Shown here in pieces: positions 1 to 10,200 of a DNA stretch of 64,000 bases (position 1 is its first letter; each line of letters begins with the position of its first letter). Source of the stretch: Symbiodinium natans (Eukaryota > Sar > Dinophyceae > Suessiales > Symbiodiniaceae); contig CAJNDS010002413.1 of assembly GCA_905221605.1 (NCBI GenBank), positions 62,001 to 126,000 on the forward strand, in the 5' to 3' direction. The position numbers and the translations under genes are program-made. The notes beneath the pieces were generated by a model that saw nothing but the letters and a program-made list of their open reading frames with translations, was not told the DNA's origin and ran no database searches.

Positions 1-447
1 GGGTAGTATCTTTTTTCTCTTGTGGGAGAACAGTTGCAGATTCGGCGCCCCAAAGCGCCGAGGCTTGTTCACTCAGGATCCAGGGATCAAGAGGGACTTC
101 TGGTCTAAACCCTAAGCCCCAGGCCCCAAACCCTAAACCCTAAAACCCTAAACCTTAAACCCTAGACCGTGCGGAAGGTGTGCGAGTGGTTCTCCAAGCT
201 CGGCTCCCATGGGTTTAGGGTTTAGGGCTTAGGGTTTAGAGTCATATAGTATGGACCCCCGAAAAGGGACCCTATGTTTTGAGAACTTCCCATGACCAAA
301 AGAACCCTAACCCCCAAACCCTAAACACCCCTGGTTAGTCTGGTTAGTCGGCCTAACCCAAACCCTAAACCCTAAACCCTACACCCTACACCTTAAATCC
401 TAAACCCTACACCCTAAACCCTAAAACCCTAAACCCTACACCCCTAA
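1..447. repeat. Degenerate telomere-like repeats with a small coding-like island
   Basis: Mostly degenerate CCCTAAA units with one short TTTAGGG stretch at 210-240. The island at 166-212 is open on both strands: plus reads VRKVCEWFSKLGSH, and minus offers NHSHTFRT followed by a GTCTAG donor. It could be an exon of a gene continuing off the window. Bases 1-110 are unique sequence open on both strands, with no recognisable product. Confidence 0.5.
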
Positions 448-1515
448 AACCTAAACCCAGGGTTTCGCAAATTGCAGCAGAGGGGGTGGTCCTTTTCGGC
501 GTGGTACAAGTACTCAAATCTAGATTTGTGGCAATTTTTGCATCTTGCGTTACAGCGGGCGCCGAGGCCATGGCACATTGTCAAGGTTAATAGTCACCAG
601 AACTGGAAAACTGCTCCTGATGAGTATCATGCATGGTTGTGGTATCACAATGATGCTGCCGATTCGTATGCCAAAAAAGCTAGGAAAGTCTTTGGGCCAC
701 GCGTGCTTGCGGCCAGAGGGAAGGCCCATTGTGCAATGCAGACGATGCGTGCGCAGCAAAAGGCTGTGTATCAACTGCAGCTTGGGGTCGCTAACTTCTT
801 CTGCCAGGTCAAGCGTGCAAAGCACATTTCGGAAACTGCAAGCGTTCCTGAGGATATGCTGCAACTCAAAATGCAAGCGCTTGGAATGATGCTTTGTGAT
901 GCTGGGATCAGGTTCCCTGGCAGCGACTGCGAGCCTGCTTGGCAGCGCTTTTTGCTCTGCGCACCGTTCGGGCAACTCTTGTTTGAGTGGTTTCGTTCTG
1001 TCGACTGGGTTTGGGACCCGGGAGGGTTCTCATTGCTGGAGATGTATTATGCCTTTACCGGCCAGACTGGGTGGTTGGTTCCACTGAATCTGGCCGCTTG
1101 GTCTGATGAGGTGAGGCCGGGTGGGTGTAGGGGCGTTAACGTTAAGGCCCTCTGGGTCCACGAAACTCAATACCCGCAGCTAGTGCTGCATCGCCAAGCC
1201 TTGACGAGTCAGCTTGCGCATGTTGTGCGCGCTCTTTTTGGTCATTGTAAATGCCTTTGGAATCTCCAGAACATGCCAGCCTTGAAGTTCGTTGGAGTGC
1301 CTTGTAAAGTACCAGCAGTGTTATTCCGGCCGAAGTTGCCTCGTGCAGCGAAGATTGTACAGAGGATCCATACGGATCTCAGGGGCCGACAGTATAGAAT
1401 GTTTCTAAAGACCTGCTATGTGGCGCCCAGGGCTCCCCTGATTAGTCAGCTCGAGTACCCTGATCCACTGCAGGCTTTTGCCATGTCAAGGCGATTCCAC
1501 AGACAGAATCGCTAA
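448..1515 (+). pseudogene. 5'-truncated LINE-like retroelement fragment with RNase H C-terminal motif
   Basis: An open frame of about 355 codons runs to a TAA at 1513-1515. There is no convincing start: the frame emerges directly from CCCTAAA repeats, and the first start-like codon is TTG at 472. Near the N-terminus the protein carries VKVNSHQNW and then WYHNDAADSYAKKA. This is the His-plus-(N)DxAD arrangement at the end of a type I RNase H domain, as found at the C-terminus of dinoflagellate non-LTR retrotransposons. About 280 residues of basic, Trp/Cys-containing tail follow with no domain I recognise. The reverse transcriptase that should precede RNase H is missing, so this is a 5'-truncated copy, as expected from incomplete target-primed reverse transcription. 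RNase H is fairly sure; the LINE assignment is inference from layout. Confidence 0.6.
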
Positions 1516-1594
1516 TTCTACCAATTAGTAATTTATTCTGTAGTTCAGTCTCCAAGTGGATGCTTCGAGACCGTCCGAGTGACTGTTTGCATAA
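1516..1594 (+). other. 3' tail of the LINE-like fragment
   Basis: About 80 bp of AT-rich unique sequence after the stop codon that ends GCATAAAA and passes straight into CCTAAACCC repeats. It may be the element's 3' UTR with a short A-rich tail. Both ends of the insertion abut telomere-like repeat. Confidence 0.35.
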
Positions 1595-1985
1595 AACCTA
1601 AACCCTAAACCCTACACCCCTAAACCCTATTCCCTACACCCTAGACCCCAAACCCTAAACCCTTGCACCCCCCCCCCCCCCCCCAAACCCTAAACCCTAA
1701 ACCCTAAACCTTAAACACACCCCAATGAAGGGCCCCCGGCCACCAGGGCCGCAAGGGTGCCGAGCGAGCTGATGCGCACGCAGTCCGGCTGATGGGCCTC
1801 AGAGGGTTTGCAGGGTTTAGGGCTTTAGGGTTTTAGGGTTTAGGGTTTAGGGTTTTAGGGTTTGAGGTTTGGGGTTTATAGGGTCTAGGGTTTACAAGGT
1901 TTATAGAGGGTTTAGAGGGTTTAGGCTTGACCGTTGAGGGCGACGGCTTGGGGTTCAGGAACTGCAGGATTTTTGCGTTGTTCTT

Positions 1986-2019
<34 letters not shown>

Positions 2020-2103
2020 AGGGGTGGGTAAAGGTTTAGGTTGGGGGTTTAACGTTTATTGAGGCTTGATGTTTTGTTTTTTAGAGGGGGTGGGTTTTAG
2101 GTT
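1595..2103. repeat. Telomere-like arrays, poly-G tract and two exon-like islands
   Basis: CCCTAAA units (1595-1715) and TTTAGGG units (1805-1920) flank an island at 1733-1801. On the minus strand that island reads CVRISSLGTLAALVAGG and is exon-like. A second island, 1932-1961 minus, is a 30-bp open block FLNPKPSPST with CTGCAG directly before it and a GTCAAG donor after it, i.e. a possible complete microexon. A run of about 31 G lies at 1988-2018. Confidence 0.45.
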
Positions 2104-2210
2104 GCTACTATTTGCTTAAGACCCCCAAAAGAAGAAAAGAGTAATAATCCTTATACTACCCTTTATAAGGAAGAATATGTTCATTTCTTCGGAGTTCTTA
2201 AGCAATTAGG
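2104..2210. mobile_element. MITE-like hairpin element, family A, copy 1
   Basis: Terminal inverted repeats CTACTATTTGCTTAAGA and its imperfect reverse complement (TTCTTAAGCAATTAGG) bound about 107 bp of AT-rich sequence with no coding capacity. Three further copies occur at 46.57, 47.83 and 63.80 kb, so this is a dispersed family and not a chance palindrome. Confidence 0.6.
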
Positions 2211-2838
2211 TTGGAAGATAGGATACAGGCAGGAACCGCACCCCCCCCCAGAGATGGACTCTTGCCTTCAATCTGCTCGACTTGCTGCTCTCCGCATATC
2301 TCCCTGCCCCTAAACCCTAAACCCCAAACCCCAACTAAACCCTAAACCCTAATTCAACCCTAAACCCTAATTAAACCTTAAACCCTAAACCGTAAGCCCT
2401 AAACCCTAAGCCCTAAGCCCTAAGCCCTAAGCCCTAAACCCACCCGCCTCTGTTGTCTTGTCTCAAGGCAGCCATGCCAAAACGAGACACTGTAGAGTAC
2501 AAAGAACGTGCCCAAGGAAAGCGTTTCTTAGACCCAAGAGAAACCTAGGAATAAAAGGGCACCCTTTTTGCATGGTTTGAAGGGCCTGATAAGGGAACCT
2601 CAACCGCAAACAAACAGGCAATAGAGGCCCCCAAGGAAAGCCCCCCAAAAAACCCACAATGCATTTGGAGAACCCCTAAACCTAAAACCCTAAACCCTAA
2701 AACCCTAACGCCTAAACCTTAAAACCCTAATTAAACCCTAAACCCTAAACCCAGACCCTAAAACCTAAACCTAAACCCTAAAACCCTAAGCCCTATAAAC
2801 CCTCCAAAACCGCCACATCCCGCAACCAAGGAACACAC
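2211..2838. other. Telomere-like arrays and unassigned unique sequence
   Basis: CCCTAAA-type units at 2310-2445 and 2670-2810 with unique stretches between. The 2460-2660 stretch is open on the minus strand but shows no family motif or exon signals. I see no supported gene here. Confidence 0.4.
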
Positions 2839-2884
2839 CTCGCCTCGGCGCTGGTCAGCAGGACGTCGGGAACCTCGCGCGCCA
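2839..2884 (-). CDS. Candidate internal exon (46 bp) of an unidentified minus-strand gene
   Basis: On the minus strand the block is preceded by TTTTGCAG and followed by GTGTGTTCC, a clean GT-AG exon. Its open frame reads REVPDVLLTSAEA. It lies between telomere-like arrays, the arrangement seen for exons of the monooxygenase gene. No protein family is recognisable from so few residues. It could belong with the islands at 1.73, 1.93, 4.40 and 5.50 kb, but I could not join their phases convincingly. Confidence 0.4.
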
Positions 2885-5148
2885 CTGCAAAACCCTAAAC
2901 CCTAAACCCTAACCCTTCTTAGTGCGTCCCTCATTCTTACATCTAAGGTGCAGTACTGTGCGGGGACCCAAGAATGACCCAAATGGTTTAGGGTTTAGGG
3001 TTAGGAGTTTTAGTTTTTAGGGTTTAGGGTTTAGGGACACAGCCCCCCCCCCCCCCCTCGTAAAAAGAGACACGCCCCTCGCTCCGGTATCTGTTGCACG
3101 CCAACTTGTCGCTGCATGCACTTCAGGCGAAAGACTCAAAGTGAATACCTCAAAAAACGCAAAAACCAAACAGACTTGAAGGCAAAATGCTGGAGAGTCA
3201 CTGGTATCCTTCCAAACCAAGAACCAACAAAAAACGAAGAAACCCAAAACCAACAACAACCTAAACCGCACCCAGGGGCTCTTATGGCTTAGGGGTAGGG
3301 TGTAGGGTTTAGGGTTTTGGGTTTTGGGTTAGGGTAAGTATCGAGTTACCTACAGTTTAGTATGACTACCCCTTAAAAATAGTAGGCGTTACCCCTTAAA
3401 CTGTGGAAGGAGTCCCAAGTAAGCCTTATAAACATCGAAAAACAAAGAAGCCAAAGCCAACAAAAAGACAGTAGCAAGCATAAAAACAACCCTATACCCT
3501 AAACCCTAAACCCTCAACCCAAACCCATAACATCAAAGGCCGCCTTCTGGATCTCCAAAGCCGGGAGCTCTCTGCGTTGTCGCGCGTGCCGCGAGAAGGT
3601 CAGAGAGTGTCCAGTTGGCCGCACATAGTGTCCGCAGCTTTAGATAGTTCATTTTCAAGTTCAGGGTGCTTAGGGTGCCCTTAAATACCATCAAGCCGTA
3701 AAGACCCTCCCAGCATTGACGTGAGCCTTTATCAGGGTTCAGGGTTTTAGTGTTTAGAGTTCAGGGTGCTTAGGGTTTTCAGGGTGAGGTCAGGGGTTTA
3801 GGAATCTAGGGTGTTTAGTCTGGGTTCGGTGTGTGGCTTTCTGAGGTTTTTTCAGTTTAAGGGTCTCCTAAGGGAAGAAGCCTCGAAAGGTAGAGACGTC
3901 CGCCTATGGAAACCTAGACCCTAGGAGCCCAAACCCAAAAAAACCCGAAGGGCACTCCTTGAAACTTTCCCCCCGAACCTAAACGCTGAATACTTTCAAT
4001 CAACCCAAAACCCTCAACCCTGAACCCCAAACCGAACACCCCTCAAGCCCAAAAAACCCAAAAACCTTAAAACCTAAAACCAAAAAGCCCAAATAACTAA
4101 AACCGACAAGCCGACAACCCCCCGAAAACCAAGAACGAAGCCCTTAAACCCTATATACCATATAAAAGCGTACGTAACACCCTATAAGCCTTATCTCCAA
4201 AGCCCCCCCCAAAAACCACCTATCCTGTAAACCCTCTGAACCCCAAAACCCCACAACAACTAACCCCGAAAGCCTACAAACCTCCACTAACCCTAAACCC
4301 TAGCTCCGAAACCAAAGGCTTGGAAGGTGTTTGGAAGCCGTAAACCCTAAACCCTAAACACTAAAAGCCCCTTAAACTAAACCCAACCCTAAATCCTAAG
4401 CGCCTGCGGCTCTGCGCGGCACCCGGGCGCCAAGGGCGGCAGCTGCTCCACTCCGCAGAGAGCTTATAAAGGCCGGTTTATGGGTTTAGGGGTTTAGGGT
4501 TAGGGTTTTAGGGTTTTAGGGTTTAGGGTTTAGGGCTTAGGGTTTAGGGCTTAGGTCTTTTGAAGTGTTCTTGTACGGCTTTTGTGGGCTTTTACAAGAT
4601 TTCTAAACCCAAAACGGCAAGCCTCAACCCCAAACCCTAGGCATTGGGATGGGCCGAAGTCGAGGCCCCCGTAGGGTTTGCGCTTCGGGCTGAAGGTTCA
4701 GGGCTTAGGGTTTAGGGTTTAGGTTTGCTATTGTTTAGGGTTAGGGTTTAGGGGTAGGGTCCAAGGGCTTAGGCTTTAGGGACAGGGTGAAGGGATTTCG
4801 GGCTTAGGTTCGGGCTTACTCTTGGAGCCTGATTGTTGTGGCTAGGTTCAGGGCTTATCCGTCTTTTTTAGATTTAGGGTTAGGCGGGTGTTCCTAAAAC
4901 CCTACACACCTAAACCCTAAACCCCTAAGGTTGGGCTCCAGGGTTACGTGAATAAGACTTGGGGGGATCGCGATCCCGAAAGGAGACTTCTTCGTCCCAT
5001 CACACGACACATCTGCAGACGCGCTTTCAGTCTTTGCGGGGCATGGCGGCCGGCCCGTCGGAAAACGATGCACTTTGACCTTTAGGCTTGCGGACATGTT
5101 TCAAACAACTCTGCTACGACGACGCCCTGCGTTCCAGGACGTCAGCTT
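2885..5148. other. Telomere-like arrays with scattered exon-like islands
   Basis: Arrays at 2890-3050, 3300-3340, 3490-3520, 4490-4560 and 4695-4770 alternate with degenerate, repeat-derived sequence. Two islands look exonic. Plus 3537-3597 reads AAFWISKAGSSLRCRACREK with a GTCAGA donor. Minus 4404-4442 reads LPPLAPGCRAEPQ, with acceptor GGAGCAG and a GC donor GCGCTTAGG. Neither can be assigned to a family. Confidence 0.35.
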
Positions 5149-5281
5149 CATGGGTTTCCCCTACTACCCCCCTCTATACCACCCCCCCGGTTTCCCCCTT
5201 AAATAGCCTTAATTAGGCTTAATTATCCCTAAATAACCTTAATTAGGGGGGAACCTAGGGGGGGTACTAGGGGAACCCATG
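5149..5281. mobile_element. MITE-like hairpin element, family F
   Basis: A 133-bp inverted repeat. The left arm begins CATGGGTTTCCCCTACTACC and the right arm ends with its near-perfect reverse complement. The flanks are CAGCT on the left and CAGCT on the right, a possible 5-bp target duplication. AT-rich centre, no coding potential. Confidence 0.55.
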
Positions 5282-5503
5282 CAGCTACACCAGGTTTCTT
5301 AGGATGACTTAAAGCGTTGTCCGCCAGAACGCCGAGTCAGTAATACCCACCCCCGCCCGCTGCCGCACAATTTTGGTCATTCGCCTGACAGATGCCACAG
5401 CTCTTGAATCCCTAAACCTAAACCCTAAAACCCTACACCCTAACCCTAAACCCGAAACCCAAACCCTAAAACCCTAACCCTAAACCGAACGAGCACGTAC
5501 ATC

Positions 5504-5546
5504 CTCCCGAGCCCGGAAATCACGACCAAGCCCAGTTCATCGACGA
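5504..5546 (-). CDS. Candidate exon island, both strands open
   Basis: Minus strand reads VDELGLVVISGLG between a GCGAAG acceptor and a GA donor (GATGTAC). The plus strand is also open (QAQFIDDFARHAQKP), so the coding strand is uncertain; minus is favoured only because most neighbouring exon candidates are minus. It lies between TTTAGGG-type arrays. Confidence 0.3.
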
Positions 5547-6112
5547 CTTCGCCCGCCACGCACAAAAACCGGGTTTAGGGTTTAGAGGGTTTAGGGGTTT
5601 AGGGTTTAGGGTTTAGGGTTAGGGTTTAGGGTTGGGGTTTCGGGTGCAGACAAGGGTTTCGGGAAAGGCTCCGCCGTCCTAAGGGTTCAGGTTGAGATTC
5701 TAAGCATGATGGAACCCCCCCAAGCCCGACCCCAAAGCATACTAGGAAACTGGCATTAAAAGACGCGGCAAAACCCAAAGAAGGCCCACAAGCCCCCATT
5801 AAAAACCCAAAGCAGCCCGAGCCAAAGCTGGCAACCATGAAACCCAAACCATTATGCCCCTTAAGCCTAAACCCCCAAAAGCCCAACACCCCCCCTCCCC
5901 CCCAACCCAACACACAAAACAAAAAAAAAAGCCCAGGAGAAAACCCCAAACCCTGAAATCCTCTGAACCCTAAACCCTAACCCCCACCCCAAGCCCGAAC
6001 ACCCCAACACCAAGCCGCCACACCCCCAAAACCCCCAACCCTAAATCCCCACCCCAACCCTAAACCCTCCCCCTTCCACCCCCCCAGTCGCTCACAATCC
6101 TCACAATTTCAG

Positions 6113-6147
6113 AGGATCCGCGCAAGCAGCGCCGGCCTTCTCCGAAG
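6113..6147 (+). CDS. Candidate 35-bp microexon
   Basis: Plus strand shows a pyrimidine-rich acceptor TCACAATTTCAG, a 35-bp open block, and a GTTTCTTTG donor. The minus strand of the same island is also open and ends in a stop (GAACADPLKL), so it could instead be a terminal minus exon. It is too short for a family call. Confidence 0.3.
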
Positions 6148-6439
6148 GTTTCTTTGCTTTCGATTTATATATATATATATATACAAATAGGGGAGGTGTA
6201 GGGTTTACAGGGCTGTTCTAGGTTCTTTCTAGGCGTTATGGAGCTTCATCATACGGTTTTTATAATCGGGTTTCTAGGGTCTTTTGCGTTCTTTTCCCTA
6301 GGGTTTTTGTTTATGGAGTTTACAGGCTTTGGGGGGTTTGTAGCTTATAGGGCTCATGTGTTCTTAGGGGGTTTAGAAGGCTTCTAGGGTTTATAGAGGG
6401 TTTGTAGGGTTCAGGGGCTTAGGGTCTTTGGTTTTGCGT

Positions 6440-6572
6440 TTAGGGTTCATGGAGGCTTAAGGAACCATCTTGCAACATAGGCATCGCTGCCGTTGTCTGA
6501 TAGTGTCACAAGGGTAGATTTCGCGCTGAAGCTTCGGCCCAGCAGCACTGACGTCACCAACACTCTCATCAT
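6440..6572 (-). CDS. Candidate start exon with hydrophobic N-terminus
   Basis: A minus-strand ATG at 6,572 opens MMRVLVTSVLLGRSFSAKS and stays open for about 40 codons. GCGAG directly before it could serve as a trans-splice acceptor. The leader resembles a short signal or transit sequence. It could be the first exon of a gene running towards the window start. No downstream junction was confirmed, and the plus strand is also open through this stretch. Confidence 0.3.
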
Positions 6573-7217
6573 CCTCGCGAGGCGCAAACGCAGTCAAACC
6601 CGAAGGGCTGGGACACTAGCGGAGGACGTGGTCAAGCGCCAGGAGGAGGTCGTACGTTGTCACTCTGTCCAATTGCGTTGCTTTCTCAATTTGAGAACTT
6701 CCTTCTCGGTGTCTGCAGCCTCGGGTTTAGGCTTTGGGGTGTTTTTTGTTCGGGTTGAGAGTTGAGGGCTTGTGTGCTTAGGGTTTAGGGTCTAAGTTTA
6801 GGGCTCAGGGGGCTCTTGCGACATTCTTTCAGACTCCATAAGAAGAGTAGTCCTGGGGAGCCTAGGGCCAGAATCCGGATCCCCCTAAAACGGCAAAGCA
6901 GGAGTGCCAGAAGCCTTTCGACCCCAAACGCTGAAAACCCTAAACCCTAAACCCTAAATGCTAATAAATCAGGGGTGTATGGGGCGAACTGCAAACCAGA
7001 AACTGTCCTAATACAGGGCCTGAATACTTAGAATAGTGTTTTTTTTTTTTTTTTGGGGGGGGGGTATGACAGTATATTTTACAAAGGGGCCAGAAGGGGA
7101 AACTATTAGTAATTATTCCGACCCTTTTGCCCTAAACCCTAAACCCTAGACCCAAACCCCCTAAACCTAAACCCCAAACCCTAAATGCTAACTAACCGCC
7201 CCAGGCTTGCATGAGGC

Positions 7218-10200
7218 TCAGACGTAGAGCACGTCTTCATCCGTGGAGGGCTTCTTGGCGTTGAGGACTGCCTGGCTTAGGCGGAGGTTCGTTTTTTCAA
7301 GGCTGGAGTCGCGGCCTAAACCCTAAACCCTAAACCCTAAACCCTAAACCCTAAACCCTAAACCCTAAACACTACACGGGATCGTCGTCCAGTAGTGAAC
7401 TATGTTCAAGGTTTAGGAAGTGAAATGTGCTCAGAGTTCAGCCATAAACCCAAGACCCTAACCCCTAAGGACAGCGCAGGGCCTCTCCGGATTGAAGGGT
7501 ACCCACCCGAACCCCCTTAAACACGCAAACCTGGGACGCAAGCCTCGGGCTTCAGGGGTTTGGGGTTTGGGGTTTGGGGTTTAGGGTTTAGGGCTCTAAA
7601 CCCTAAACCCCGAACCCCTTAAAAGCCCTTACAAGGATTTGGGGAGTGGTGGAGGGCTTTTAAGGTCTTACGGGTTTTTCGGCGTTTAGCGAGGCCTGAG
7701 AGGAAGTAGGAATCGAAAAGAACGCCCTCCTATGTATATATAAACATATATATATATATATATATATATATTAGCATATAATATATATATATATATGTAT
7801 AGGTGGCTGTCAAAATTATGGTCCCTTTTTGGGGTACCTAAATATTAGGTGCCGGATCCAAAAAGGGACCATAACTTTGACAACCACCCGTATATACACA
7901 CATCTTTAAAAGATGTCGAGAGGTATATATGTTTGTCATTGTATTTTAAACTGCTTCAAATGCTTTTTTTAGGTTTATGATGCTAACCCCTCTACCCTAC
8001 GGCCGCCCCCTCCCCACCCCACCCCCCCCACCCCTCCCAACACTAAGCCCAAGTTCGGGGTGCGCTTGGGTTCAGGGGTGTAACGGTTTAGGGCTTAGGG
8101 GTGTTAGGGTTTAGGGCTTAGGGGTGTTAGGGATTAGGGCTTAGGGGTGTTAGGATTTAGGGCTTAGGGGTGCTAGGGTTTGGGGCTTGGGGGTGTTAGG
8201 GTTTAGGGCTTAGAGGTGATAGGGTTTAGGGCTTAGGGGTATTAGGATTTAGGGCTTGGGATTGTTTGAGTTTAGGGCTGAGGGGTGTTAGGGTTTAGGG
8301 CTTAGGGGTGTTGGGGCTTAGGGCTTAGGGGTGTTTGGGTTTTAGGGTTTTAGGGTACCTGTGGGAAGGCCAAGAACTTCTTGACGCTAGGCTGCAGCAA
8401 CAGGGGTGTTAGGGTTTAGGGCTTAGGTTTTCTAGGGTTTAACCCTAAACCCTAAACCCTAAACCCTAAACCCTAAACCCTAAACCGGCTTACGGGTGCT
8501 ACGTTTAGGGCAGGTTTGTTGAGCTTCGGGTGGCCTCCACATCGGCAAGCAACGCGGACGGGTCCACCTGGGCATCGAGGTCAGGGTTTACGTAAGGTTT
8601 ACGGAGCGTTTATGGGCCTAAACCCTAAACCCTAAACCCTAAACCCTAAACCCTAAACCCTAAACCCTAAACCCTAAACCCTAAACCCTAAATGTTTAGA
8701 GGGTGTATAGGGCTTTTATGGGGTGTCGAGGGTGTTTACAGGGTTTTGAAGGGACGAGGGGGCTTATGGGGCTTCATCGGGTTTACATCTCATGAACTTG
8801 ATAAGGCTTTCTTATGTGGGGTCATAATTAGGGCTTTTGCAGGGTCTAGGGGGCTTAGGGGGGACCCCGATTCCAAGGGGGCCTTAGTCCTATTCCTCTA
8901 TATAACTCTTCTATGTACCTGTGTTTTAGTCCCTACATACCTAAGCAGCCCTAAACCCTAAACCCTAAACCCTAAACCCTATGCGGAGCTGCAATTGGTA
9001 TTGTAGAAAGGAGTTGGTATTGGAGGTTGAAGGGTCAATGAACCCGGTAATCTTTGGCTCAAGCCATGACCAAAGCGGTCGAAGGTTTCGTAAAAAGTGT
9101 ACCCTTGGTTTGGGGTCTTGCTGTTCGGTTGTTGGTTGTTCCAGGGGTAATAAGGGCTTCTGTTGGGGTTGACTGTCTTGTTCCCTGTCCTCCTTCGGTT
9201 GCCCCCCGTAGGTTATGAGCCCAAGTTAGGCTTCCTGCGGAATTGGTAAAGATTTTTCGTTTGTTTAACGCCATGGACATGATGCGGCGTCGCTCTGAGC
9301 CTGGACTGTCGCCAACGGCCAATGAAGCCGAAGGAAATCGTGGTGATGGGGGTGAAGATCGACAACAAATGGTAGGGAGGTTGCAATGATACAACCAACG
9401 CCTCAGGTGGAAAACGAAGTGGTTCCGGTTCAAGCAGCAAATCCTTTCTGGAGCGAGCGGGCTCAAGAAGAAATGAGACTTAGGCAGTCAAGGCCGGCAA
9501 GTCTTCCCGCGAGCGGAGGGGATAGGAGTGGTGAAGGTACGAGGAGACCGCCTTCGCTGCAAGACCTTTTTTGGGTCAGGAACCTGCACCTGTTGAGAGA
9601 CCATCGTCAGGCTTAATGGGACAAATGGAACGAGGTACTATTGGTGGAGTGCAAGCCGACGAAGAACTCATTCCTGATGTTAGTGGTGAAGAGCAAACTG
9701 AAGATATGGCGGTGGTGAAGCGTGCGCTGAAAGAGTTGCTTGTGCAAACAAAGGAGCTGGGGAACAGGTTGCATCGGGTGGAGGAAAAAAGCTATACCTC
9801 TGCTGCATCTGGGTCAGCTTCAAGGGCACGGAGCTCTGGAGTGGTGGACGCAAACACGGCATATCCTCTAGGAATGACTCCAGAGAAGCAGTACCTGCCA
9901 GGACAAGTTTTCTACACGGATGGTATGGGTGGTTTTTGGACTGTGTTGCCTGATGGGACATGGCGGCCTATTGAGGGCTACGACCTGCCAAAGGGTTGTG
10001 ATCTTCAATCCTTGCCTGGGTCCAGGAAGGGGGATGTTCAAGTGGAGGATGAAAAAGAAGTGCCAATGATGCATGTAGCTGAAGGGAAGAAACCCTCCAG
10101 ATTGCCTCCATTGAATTACCCCACGGGAGGTCCTGCAAGTGGTGGATATGCAAGTGGACCACCTGGTTTAACACATGTTCCGATTACTTCCGTGCCATCA

